14,070 bases of DNA from an uncultured Collinsella sp. (GTDB lineage: Bacteria; Actinomycetota; Coriobacteriia; Coriobacteriales; Coriobacteriaceae): assembly GCA_934617135.1 (NCBI GenBank), contig CAKTUC010000031.1, forward strand, positions 1 to 14,070. The letters run 5' to 3'. A model generated the notes under the pieces. It saw only the letters and a program-made list of their open reading frames with translations, did no database searches and had not been told where the DNA came from. Below are positions 7,677-13,983 of this stretch, one piece after another; position 1 is the stretch's first letter; every line of letters begins with the position of its first letter. Made by a program: the position numbers and the translations under genes.

Positions 7677-9479
7677 TTAAGCCTCCAAAAATGCGCCGGT
7701 CTGGCGGCTCCACAGGCTTGCGTACTCGCCGCCCGCCTCGACGAGCTGAGCATGCGTGCCGTCCTCGACAATCTCGCCGTCTGCCAGCACCACGATGCGG
7801 TCGAGCGCCGCCACGGTGGACAGGCGATGCGCCACCACAATGGAGGTGCGCCCGCGCATCAGGTTCTCGAGCGCCTCCTGCACCAGCGCCTCGGACTCAC
7901 TGTCCAGGGCAGAGGTCGCCTCGTCGAGCACCAGAATCGGCGCGTCGGTGAGGATGGCACGGGCGATGGCCACGCGCTGGCGCTGACCACCCGAAAGTTT
8001 AACGCCGCGCTCGCCCACCATGGTGTCAAAGCCATGGGGCAGGCGATCGATAAACTCCAGGGCATTGGCCAGGCGCGCAGCCTCGCGAATCTGCTCGTCG
8101 GTAGCGTCGGGACGACCGTAGGCGATATTCTCGCGAATAGAGCGGTGGAACAGCAGCGCCTCCTGCGGCACGTAGGCAACCTGACGGCGCAGGCTCTGCT
8201 GCGTGCAGCGCGAGACGTCCTGGCCGTCCACGAGCACGCGGCCGCCTTGCACGTCGTCCAGGCGCAGCAACAGCTTGGTGAGCGTCGTCTTGCCCGAGCC
8301 CGATTTGCCCACCAGACCCACGCGCTGGCCCGCCGTCACATGGAGCGTCAGGTCGTTGAACACGCTCTCGCCCGCCGCGGCGTCACGGTACGCAAAACTC
8401 AGGTGTTCAAAATCAATCGCGCCCTCGCGCACCTTGAGCTCGGGGGCATTCGCGTCGTCTGCCACCAGACGCGGCTCGTCCAGCACGCGCGTCATCTCTG
8501 CCGCATCGCCCAGCGCGCGGTTGATGCGCTGCATCATGGAGCTCACGTAGTTCAGACGCATAGTGAGGTTGTACGTATAGGTAAAGATCATGACGAGCGA
8601 GCCGGCCGAAATGCCAAACCACGCGTTGCCGCCCGCGACGAACACACTCACCACGGCCATGGTAATGACGATAAGGCCCGAAGTCGTAAAGTTGCGCTGC
8701 ATCATGGCGTGCATCGAGACCGTCTCGGCGTCGCGCGCGGCACGGTCAGCGGTATCGAATAGGTCGCGCTCAAAGTCCTCACGCCCGCAGGTCTTGACGG
8801 CCAGGATGTTCGTGACCGCGTCGGACAGCACGCCCGACAGCTTGCTCTGCGCGGCGGACGTCGCGGCCGAAAGCGGCATGATGCGCTTGTACATAAGCCA
8901 GACAAACGCAATGTAGACGACCATGATGCCCACCAGGATCACGGTAAATGTGGGCACCACCGGGGCGAGCGCCGCCACCGTGCAGACAACCGAGGTGATA
9001 GTGGGGATAAGCGAATACACCGTCACGTCCACCAAGCCCGTGTAGCCGCTCATAAAACGGCTCGTCTGGCTCACAAGCGATCCGCCAAATCGGCTGGTGT
9101 GGAACGTCATGGATTGATTGGAGAGTGTGTCAAAGCACAGGCGCGCCAGGTGATAGTTACCCGCGATCTCGAGCTTGTAGACGGTGTAGTCCTGCAGCTT
9201 GGAGAGGATCTGGCCTACCAGATTAACGAGCACGAGCGCCAGAATGTAAGGACCAAAGACCTCGAATACTTGATTGCCCGCCACGGGGCCCGCTTGGACG
9301 CGGTCGACGATGAGGGCCATCACGTAGGTGTTGGCAAACGTGAGCAAAAAGATATAGCCCGCCGACGAGAGCACCGAGAGAAAGACGATCAGCGGCTGCG
9401 TGCGCGTGACGTCCCAAAAACGCCGCAGCGTGCGGCGCACGGTGGAGCGTTTGAGCGGACTGGTGCTTCTCTGAGACAT
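7677..9479 (-). CDS. ABC exporter, fused membrane and ATPase domains (type IV/MsbA-like)
   Basis: This 600-residue protein fuses an N-terminal six-helix export domain (about 30-320) with a C-terminal ATPase, so it should work as a dimer. Visible motifs are Walker A GKSGSGKTT (391-399), the Q-loop in YVPQE (Q439), signature LSGGQ (495-499), Walker B ILVLDEATSALD (515-526) and the H-loop histidine in VVAHRLST (H551). All catalytic residues are present, including the Walker B glutamate. Such proteins export lipids, drugs or peptides; the substrate cannot be told from sequence, and no peptidase domain is present. The ATG at 9479 has AAAGGAAG just upstream and is preferred over a start 12 codons earlier. 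It stands alone rather than beside a second half-transporter, which favours a homodimer. A terminator for rmuC and a palindrome-bearing promoter lie upstream. Confidence 0.95.
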   Translation of the reverse strand: MSQRSTSPLKRSTVRRTLRRFWDVTRTQPLIVFLSVLSSAGYIFLLTFANTYVMALIVDRVQAGPVAGNQVFEVFGPYILALVLVNLVGQILSKLQDYTVYKLEIAGNYHLARLCFDTLSNQSMTFHTSRFGGSLVSQTSRFMSGYTGLVDVTVYSLIPTITSVVCTVAALAPVVPTFTVILVGIMVVYIAFVWLMYKRIMPLSAATSAAQSKLSGVLSDAVTNILAVKTCGREDFERDLFDTADRAARDAETVSMHAMMQRNFTTSGLIVITMAVVSVFVAGGNAWFGISAGSLVMIFTYTYNLTMRLNYVSSMMQRINRALGDAAEMTRVLDEPRLVADDANAPELKVREGAIDFEHLSFAYRDAAAGESVFNDLTLHVTAGQRVGLVGKSGSGKTTLTKLLLRLDDVQGGRVLVDGQDVSRCTQQSLRRQVAYVPQEALLFHRSIRENIAYGRPDATDEQIREAARLANALEFIDRLPHGFDTMVGERGVKLSGGQRQRVAIARAILTDAPILVLDEATSALDSESEALVQEALENLMRGRTSIVVAHRLSTVAALDRIVVLADGEIVEDGTHAQLVEAGGEYASLWSRQTGAFLEA

Positions 9480-9513
9480 GGGCTTCCTTTCGCGTCTGAT
9501 AGGGCGAGAGGCC

Positions 9514-9544
9514 ATTGTTGCACATTGAAGCGCGCTTCAGTCAA
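9514..9544 (-). promoter_or_regulatory. Candidate promoter with 14-bp palindrome upstream of the ABC exporter
   Basis: On the minus strand TTGACT (9544-9539, five of six -35 bases) is overlapped by the perfect palindrome TGAAGCGCGCTTCA (9526-9539). A weak -10 candidate AACAAT lies 19 bases downstream at 9519-9514. The palindrome fills the spacer, a classic position for a repressor. The poor -10 lowers confidence in the promoter; the palindrome itself is certain. Confidence 0.45.
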
Positions 9545-9552
9545 GCGCGACG

Positions 9553-9595
9553 CGAAAAGCGGCGGGGCGCCCGCGTCCCACGCTGGCGCCCCGCC
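9553..9595 (-). terminator. Intrinsic terminator of rmuC
   Basis: Perfect 11-base arms GGCGGGGCGCC and GGCGCCCCGCC (9561-9571 and 9585-9595) enclose a 13-base loop. On the minus strand they are followed by GCTTTTCG. It begins 11 bp past the rmuC stop codon. The T-run is short, but the stem is very stable. Confidence 0.8.
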
Positions 9596-9606
9596 GTCCA
9601 TTTCGG

Positions 9607-10962
9607 CTAGTCCTCGTCCTCTTGGTCTGTGGGCAGGCCTGCGGACGTGAGCCCCAAGATCGCGTCGGCCTGGTCGGTATCCTCCAGCGCGTCGATGTCC
9701 TTGAGCTTGCGTTCCATAACGTTAGTGCGCGTGGTGATGATGCCCTCGACCGTTTTGCCCGCGGTCTCGATCTGCTGCTGGGCACGGCGCAGCGCCGCCT
9801 GATAGCGCGGCAGCTCGGCCTTGACGGCGGAGAGCACGCGCAGCACGTCGTCGGTGCGCTTTTGCAGCTTAAACGTCTGGTAGCTCATCTGCAGGCTGTT
9901 GAGAATGGCGGCCATGGTGCTGGGGCCGGCAACGTTGACGTGATAGTCGCGGCCCAGGGTCTCGATAAGCCCAGGGCGGCTGACGACCTCGGCGTACAGG
10001 CCCTCAAACGGCACGAACATAATGCCAAAGTTGGTGGTCGCCGGCACGCTCAGATACTTCTCGCAAATGTCCTTGGCCTCGCGCTTCACCATCGCATCGA
10101 GCGTCTTGCGCGCAGCGGCGACGGCCTCCGCATCGCCCGACTCCTGGGCGTCGAGCAGATGCTCGTACGCATCGCCCGGAAACTTGGAGTCGATCGGCAA
10201 CAGCACGGGATCGCCCTCGTCCACCGGCAGCTTGACGGCAAACTCAACACGCTCCGAGGCGCCAGGCTTGGTGGCAACGTTTTCCAGATACTGGTCGGGC
10301 GTAAGGATGTCCGCCAGGATCGCGCCCAGCTGCACCTCGCCCAAAATGCCACGCGCCTTGACGTTGCCCAGCACGCGCTTAAGGTCGCCCACGCCGGTGG
10401 CGATAGATTGCATATCGCCCAGGCCCTTGTACACGGCCTCGAGCTGGTCGTTCACTTGCCTAAACGATGCAGACAGACGGTCGTTGAGCGTATGGGAGAG
10501 CTTCTCGTCCACCGTCGCGCGCATCTGGTCGAGCTGCACGTTGTTGTCTTTGCGGATGGCGCCCAGCTGGGCATCGACCGTCTCGCGCACCTTGTCCAGG
10601 CGATGCTCGATGCCCTCGCGGTTGGCGCCGAGCTGCTGAGCCGTCTCACGGCGCAGGTCATCCATACGATCGCCAGCCTGCGAGAACTCACGCGCGATGG
10701 TCAGGTAGCGTTGCTGCTCCACGGCCGCATCGGTTGTCTGCTGTTGCGCGATGGCATTTGCCGTGCGGCGGGTTTCGGCCAACGCGACGTTGAGGGCATC
10801 GAGCGTGCTGTTGGCCTGCTCGAGCGCCGCGAGCGTCTCCGCATCGTTGCCGCCACGCTCTCGCAACTCGGCACGAAGGCCCTTAAGCTGCAGGGTGCAA
10901 ACCACAGCAACTCCCACCGCCACCAAGGCAATCACAACAAGCGCAATATCAATAGCAGACAT
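9607..10962 (-). CDS. rmuC: DNA recombination protein RmuC
   Basis: RmuC limits recombination at inverted repeats and other structured DNA; its domain is related to restriction-type nucleases. The 451 residues show an N-terminal membrane anchor (about 4-24), a long helical coiled-coil region rich in Gln, Glu and Arg (about 28-190), then the RmuC domain (about 195-400). The domain includes KRVLGNVKARGILGE and LLPIDSKFPGDAYEHLL, whose D and K are the putative catalytic-type residues. The start at 10962 (MSAIDIALVV) puts the membrane anchor at the N-terminus and has GGCGGAG close upstream; an in-frame start 11 codons earlier would add a short tail with no obvious purpose. It follows the helix-turn-helix gene by 51 bp and ends in a strong terminator. 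Confidence 0.95.
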   Translation of the reverse strand: MSAIDIALVVIALVAVGVAVVCTLQLKGLRAELRERGGNDAETLAALEQANSTLDALNVALAETRRTANAIAQQQTTDAAVEQQRYLTIAREFSQAGDRMDDLRRETAQQLGANREGIEHRLDKVRETVDAQLGAIRKDNNVQLDQMRATVDEKLSHTLNDRLSASFRQVNDQLEAVYKGLGDMQSIATGVGDLKRVLGNVKARGILGEVQLGAILADILTPDQYLENVATKPGASERVEFAVKLPVDEGDPVLLPIDSKFPGDAYEHLLDAQESGDAEAVAAARKTLDAMVKREAKDICEKYLSVPATTNFGIMFVPFEGLYAEVVSRPGLIETLGRDYHVNVAGPSTMAAILNSLQMSYQTFKLQKRTDDVLRVLSAVKAELPRYQAALRRAQQQIETAGKTVEGIITTRTNVMERKLKDIDALEDTDQADAILGLTSAGLPTDQEDED

Positions 10963-11013
10963 AGACTCCGCCCAACAAACCCAATCGATTATCAATCAAA
11001 ACCGCGATCAATC

Positions 11014-11577
11014 TTACCCCGCCACACGCACCGGGCGCTCGGCCCCTTCTTGGGCGCTTCTCTCCTCCGCATATTCCATAATGCGGCGCGCTGTCTTCCT
11101 GCTCACCTTCGAGTCATCACCGGCTAAGTATGCGTACACGTTTCCCTTATTCAGATTCAAATCGCGGCAGAGACCGTAGCGCGTTACGTCCGACTTCCCT
11201 AGCGCTCCCAATGTTCTTTTTCGCATCAGGGCGTTGATCCTTCTGTCCGCCACTGGCTTTTCCTTTACCGCTCTATACGCACGCCAAACGTTGGCATAAC
11301 GGTTAGGGAGCTCACTTTTGGCGCATAGAGACGCCATGCTACCCGCTTGATCGTACAAGGACAAAACGCCTCGGTAATCCTCTTCCATCCACGAGCCCTC
11401 GGATAAACCCAGAACGTATTCGGCTTTTCCTTGCGCTAAAGCGAGCAAAAACAGAGGCTCCGCCACGCGCGGCTCAACCGTTGTTGCCTGCTTTACAAGC
11501 TTCCTAAAACTCAGCGACTGCTGTCCGGATAGCTCTCGGCAATAGCCTTTCAAAAATCCCTCAAAAGTCAGATTCAA
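11014..11577 (-). CDS. Putative regulator/antitoxin with C-terminal HTH-like region
   Basis: I do not recognise the full-length family of these 187 residues. The N-terminal 110 residues are helical with leucine- and alanine-rich segments (for example AEPLFLLALAQGKAEYVLGL, 39-58). Residues 127-168 (GKSDVTRYGLCRDLNLNKGN, then a Tyr-Ala-Tyr segment) look like a helix-turn-helix of the Xre sort. The start is TTG: its first base lies in the last codon of the nucleotidyltransferase gene and the two overlap as TTGA, a coupling signal. AAAGGAGGTG five bases upstream makes this start convincing despite the rare codon. Tight coupling to a nucleotidyltransferase suggests the antitoxin and autoregulator of a toxin-antitoxin pair. 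Gene order (nucleotidyltransferase first) is the reverse of the commoner antitoxin-first order. A shared or standalone regulatory role is possible. Confidence 0.65.
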   Translation of the reverse strand: MNLTFEGFLKGYCRELSGQQSLSFRKLVKQATTVEPRVAEPLFLLALAQGKAEYVLGLSEGSWMEEDYRGVLSLYDQAGSMASLCAKSELPNRYANVWRAYRAVKEKPVADRRINALMRKRTLGALGKSDVTRYGLCRDLNLNKGNVYAYLAGDDSKVSRKTARRIMEYAEERSAQEGAERPVRVAG

Positions 11578-12104
11578 CCGAGCACCTCCTTTTTGTATTG
11601 CCTGTATGCGCAGACCATCTCTTGATAACTCCGCTCCGAAGGCGACGAGGCCAACGCCTCTCCTTCATCGAATATAAGCCGCTCGAGCAGATCCCAATCA
11701 AGTCGGTCGATAAATGCTCGACTATGGAGGTCGACGATGTCGTTCGGACGATAGGCATAGAGCTTCATCACCGCCAGATCCTCCAAAGATGGTGTAAAGT
11801 ACCTGATAAAATGCGCCCCAATCTCCAATGGGATCAGGCGATCTTCGTAATTGAATGGCATCTGGTTGCAATATGCCACTGCCATACCATTCACCTCGGG
11901 GTATCGAGCTATGATCTCGCGGAGGCACCTGTCTGCCTCAAACACATCTATGTCATGTGTAACCGACCGATTCGTCACATCGTTTAGCATGAAGGCGCTT
12001 CCTCCCACCAATACAACGCTCGGCTTGTCGTCTCTTGGACCTATTTCCAGCTCCGCCTCTTCGTCAATGCCCAAAAGAGTCTGCTCTAAATCCTGCTTAT
12101 ACAT
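11574..12104 (-). CDS. Nucleotidyltransferase-fold protein, DUF6036-like, candidate toxin
   Basis: The 176 residues carry the polymerase-beta nucleotidyltransferase core: GGSAFML (34-40) as the GS motif, then HDIDVF with D51 and D53 as the metal-binding pair, about 16 residues apart. The later segment PSLEDLAVMKLYAYRPNDIVDL (105-126) is typical of small nucleotidyltransferase proteins grouped as DUF6036 or AbiEii-like. Some relatives are toxins that add nucleotides to tRNA or other targets. The start at 12104 has AGGA upstream at a good spacing. It overlaps the next gene by four bases. Base composition is clearly more AT-rich than mfd or rmuC (48% GC in the stretch 11761-11820, counted by hand), suggesting later acquisition. 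The toxin role is inferred from fold and pairing; an antibiotic-modifying or RNA-modifying enzyme is the alternative. Confidence 0.75.
   Translation of the reverse strand: MYKQDLEQTLLGIDEEAELEIGPRDDKPSVVLVGGSAFMLNDVTNRSVTHDIDVFEADRCLREIIARYPEVNGMAVAYCNQMPFNYEDRLIPLEIGAHFIRYFTPSLEDLAVMKLYAYRPNDIVDLHSRAFIDRLDWDLLERLIFDEGEALASSPSERSYQEMVCAYRQYKKEVLG
11583..11592 (-). promoter_or_regulatory. Strong ribosome binding site that fixes the TTG start of the HTH gene
   Basis: AAAGGAGGTG, a near-complete Shine-Dalgarno sequence, ends five bases before TTG at 11577. It lies inside the last codons of the nucleotidyltransferase gene. A strong site paired with a weak start codon and a four-base overlap points to translational coupling that sets the ratio of the two proteins. 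Confidence 0.8.
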
Positions 12105-12116
12105 AGCAAATCCTAT

Positions 12117-12137
12117 TATTATTCATCTTCAATAATA
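12117..12137. promoter_or_regulatory. AT-only inverted repeat upstream of the nucleotidyltransferase gene
   Basis: TATTATT and AATAATA are 7-base perfect inverted arms around a 7-base spacer, 13 bp before the start codon and directly before the ribosome site. A TAGTAT box overlaps its distal arm on the minus strand (12140-12135), though no good -35 is visible. The position suits autoregulation by the HTH partner. AT-rich repeats of this size can occur by chance, so confidence is modest. Confidence 0.4.
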
Positions 12138-12227
12138 CTATTCAGTCGCACGACAGGACCCATAGGATGCAAGAATTCTACTCGTGACGATAATCCCTAC
12201 ACCCAAGAAGGCCTAATGTGACAAACG

Positions 12228-12662
12228 CTAGCTCTCCCAGCCGGCGCGGATGGTTGTTATGACATCACCTAGGCGCTGGCCGAGGGCTGACAGATGTTGG
12301 AGCACTTCGCTGGGCGAAGCACCGTTGAGGATGCAGGTGAGCGCATACGAGACCAAGAAAATCGCCGCAAGTCCTAACGGAATGAGCACGATCATCGCTA
12401 ATGTGCGCAGGCGCTGGCCCACGCGGCGGTGACGCGTGCGACGTTTGTCGAACGCAAGCTCCTGCGCATACGAATCTTGTTGTACGGAATAGTTCTCTGG
12501 CGCCGATTCACACCCGGGCACAGCTGCAGGTACAGCAGCGGGCGCGGCATTTTGCGCAGGGGACTGGGCGGCCACCCCTTGCATTTGTATCTCCATAAGC
12601 CGTTGCTGTTGGCGCAACATGCGCTCGGCTTGTTGCTGCGGGGTCTCAAGAAACAGATCCAT
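12228..12662 (-). CDS. Small single-pass membrane protein of unknown function
   Basis: I do not recognise this family. The 144 residues begin with a glutamine-rich helix (PQQQAERMLRQQQRLMEIQM, 8-27), then an Ala/Pro/Gln-rich linker (30-60), a cluster of basic residues (KRRTRHRRVGQRLR, 73-86), one membrane segment (about 88-111) and a short C-terminal amphipathic tail. The positive charges before the membrane span predict the N-terminus inside. GGAGG lies six bases before the ATG at 12662, which decides the start. An in-frame GTG at 12806 would add 48 residues with a cysteine-rich stretch but has a poor ribosome site, so I reject it. The gap to the nucleotidyltransferase gene is 123 bp with no visible terminator. 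Confidence 0.6.
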   Translation of the reverse strand: MDLFLETPQQQAERMLRQQQRLMEIQMQGVAAQSPAQNAAPAAVPAAVPGCESAPENYSVQQDSYAQELAFDKRRTRHRRVGQRLRTLAMIVLIPLGLAAIFLVSYALTCILNGASPSEVLQHLSALGQRLGDVITTIRAGWES

Positions 12663-12944
12663 GCTGGCCTCCAAAATCGGAGCATTCGACGCTTGCGCCC
12701 AGCATCCCGCACCGCCAAGGCCACGGCAACGCAATCCGCAGCAATAGCTGCAAAGTTTCTTGCTGACAAAAGCTGTCGAAAACCTCAACAACTCCCCTAC
12801 CAGCACTTTCTTTGAGCTTTTTTATCGAATGATCTTTTGCCCTTCCCCCAACCCGTCAACTAACCAAAAGCCGACCAAAAGCTTGACAGAAATTGTGGAG
12901 ACAGGGACCACAAGCAAGGCGTGATGACCCCAAACGAAGCAACC
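12663..12944. other. Gene-free upstream region of the small membrane protein
   Basis: No supported gene. On the minus strand TTGACG (12858-12853, five of six -35 bases) is preceded by two copies of GCTTTTGGT 11 bp apart (12882-12874 and 12871-12863), one helical turn. No good -10 follows at standard spacing. On the plus strand a perfect TTGACA (12883-12888) also lacks a -10 partner. A 6-bp inverted pair TTGTGG/CCACAA lies at 12893-12913. The bases 12663-12806 are open on the minus strand but carry no convincing start. Confidence 0.4.
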
Positions 12945-13148
12945 TGGACAGTTAGTTCAGATATGTATAAATCAAACCCCCTACAAAAGGGTCGGCAGAC
13001 TTCGTTTGCCGCATTTTAGTCCCCATAACGGGCATCAAAGACCCAAAGTCGGGTGCAGCGGGCATAAAAAGGCGCCCAACAGGCCTCCAAGAGCCCAAAA
13101 GGCAGCCATCGAGCGGCTGGAAAAATACAAATCTGAACTAACTGTCCA
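12945..13148. repeat. 204-bp unit bounded by 18-bp perfect inverted repeats (24 bp, 23 matching)
   Basis: The arms TGGACAGTTAGTTCAGAT (12945-12962) and its exact reverse complement (13131-13148) extend after one mismatch by five further matched bases. The unit begins TG and ends CA, as many insertion sequences and miniature elements do, but it encodes no transposase. The four-base flanks (AACC, CTCC) are not a target duplication. The inside has short hairpins such as CGGCA/TGCCG around 12993-13011. A minus-strand open frame spans the unit between stop codons that both lie in the arms. It may be a miniature element, a folded RNA, or a species-specific intergenic repeat. Confidence 0.8.
12952..13065 (-). 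other. Doubtful 37-codon open frame inside the inverted-repeat unit
   Basis: From ATG at 13065 the frame encodes a peptide beginning MPAAPDFGSLM and ending GGLIYTYLN, with its TAA inside the left repeat arm. No Shine-Dalgarno sequence precedes it, and the frame remains open upstream to a stop in the right arm without another start. The residue mix is not obviously artefactual, but I see no family. It is listed only because frame and repeat boundaries coincide. Confidence 0.15.
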
Positions 13149-13161
13149 CTCCATACAAAAC

Positions 13162-13195
13162 GTGCCGTCCCGAAGGGGCGGCACACACATTTTTT
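13162..13195 (+). terminator. Intrinsic terminator oriented along the plus strand
   Basis: Ten-base arms GTGCCGTCCC and GGGGCGGCAC (13162-13171 and 13175-13184) pair fully, with one U-G wobble, around a 3-base loop. Six T follow at 13190-13195. On the minus strand the wobble becomes a C-A mismatch and only GTTTTG follows, so the plus strand is the better reading. No confident plus-strand gene lies upstream, which implies an unannotated plus-strand transcript ending here. Confidence 0.7.
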
Positions 13196-13234
13196 ATCAG
13201 CTTTTCTGAAGTGAGCACGCGACGACCCAACGCC

Positions 13235-13332
13235 GGAGCGCGGGGCGGGAGGCCGGTTTGCCTTCCCTCAACGCGACCCTGCGGAGCCGTGAGCGGGGAG
13301 GGAAGGCAAACCGGCCTCCCGCCCTGCGCTCC
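13235..13332. repeat. 98-bp stem-loop with 35-bp near-perfect GC-rich arms
   Basis: Arms at 13235-13269 and 13298-13332 are reverse complements at 34 of 35 positions and enclose a 28-base loop. An alternative pairing exists between TGCGGAGC in the loop (13280-13287) and GCTCCGCA at 13328-13335. It starts 18 bp downstream of the membrane-protein stop codon. No T-run follows on either side, so it is not a normal terminator, though it would block 3' exonucleases in RNA. It resembles an intergenic palindromic repeat family in style; copy number cannot be seen here. Confidence 0.85.
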
Positions 13333-13350
13333 GCAGCCAGCGAAGGCGTA

Positions 13351-13983
13351 TTACATGCCCGCAAGGCTTCGGGTAGCGGTGGCGCACAAAAACGCCAGGA
13401 CGAGAATCACGAGCGAACCGGCAATGTCAGCCAGAACGCCCACAAAGCGACGCTCAAACAGCCAGCTCCCGAAGTGCGGGGCAACGTTGCGCCAGACACG
13501 CCACAACAAGATGCCCATGCCGATGACGCCGGGAATATTGAGCAGCAAAATCTCGGAGCACAAGAGGCCGATCAGGTTGCCGGCGGCAAAGCCCGCATCG
13601 CCCTCGCAGTATTTGCGATAGATCATGTACAACATGTACGCCACAAACGGTTGCAGGCACGCAGAAATAAACGTAACCACCATCGAGGGGTCCTGAGAAA
13701 AGACATCGGTGAGCTTATCCACGCTCGTGGCATCCTTCGATGCCAAGAACAGGCCGATGACCACCACAGGCACCACGCCCAAGATGACCTCGACCATCGT
13801 AAACAGCTTGGCAGTCAGGTCCTCACTCGCCGAATTCAAATGAGGCGCCCACTCAGGATGAGCATGCGCCCCAACCTTTTTCTCCTTATCGGCACGGGCA
13901 ACCTTACCGCCCTCATCAACCACGCGATTAGGATCACGACGAGTCCCAGCAGCGGCCATCCGAGCCCGAGACTTCTTACCCAT
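13351..13983 (-). CDS. Polytopic membrane protein of unknown function
   Basis: I do not recognise a family for these 210 residues. The first 50 are basic and polar (KKSRARMAAAGTRRD) with no signal peptide. Hydrophobic segments follow at about 61-82, 101-122, 132-161 (long enough for one tilted span or a hairpin) and 180-203. No catalytic motif is evident. GAGGTG lies about seven bases before the ATG at 13983. Upstream on the minus strand TACACT (14033-14028) and TTGGGG (14058-14053) form a weak, widely spaced promoter candidate. A channel, small-molecule permease or membrane scaffold cannot be told apart from sequence alone. Confidence 0.72.
   Translation of the reverse strand: MGKKSRARMAAAGTRRDPNRVVDEGGKVARADKEKKVGAHAHPEWAPHLNSASEDLTAKLFTMVEVILGVVPVVVIGLFLASKDATSVDKLTDVFSQDPSMVVTFISACLQPFVAYMLYMIYRKYCEGDAGFAAGNLIGLLCSEILLLNIPGVIGMGILLWRVWRNVAPHFGSWLFERRFVGVLADIAGSLVILVLAFLCATATRSLAGM

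Noticed and set aside
12663-12806. N-terminal extension of the small membrane protein from GTG at 12806, adding a cysteine-rich stretch
   Set aside because: The ATG at 12662 has GGAGG at ideal spacing, while the GTG has no good ribosome site, and the extension contains no coherent domain.
12883-12911. Plus-strand promoter with perfect TTGACA for the inverted-repeat unit
   Set aside because: At spacings of 16-18 bases the -10 position reads GGACCA, GACCAC or ACCACA, none of which resembles TATAAT. It is not enough to call.
12945-13148. Complete insertion sequence
   Set aside because: The unit is only 204 bp, no transposase or remnant is recognisable and the flanks show no target duplication, so it is reported as an inverted-repeat unit only.
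13006-13209. Plus-strand open frame of 67 codons starting at TTG
   Set aside because: It runs through the intrinsic terminator at 13162-13195 and stops after it, has no ribosome site, and uses a weak start. The RNA would probably end before the frame does.
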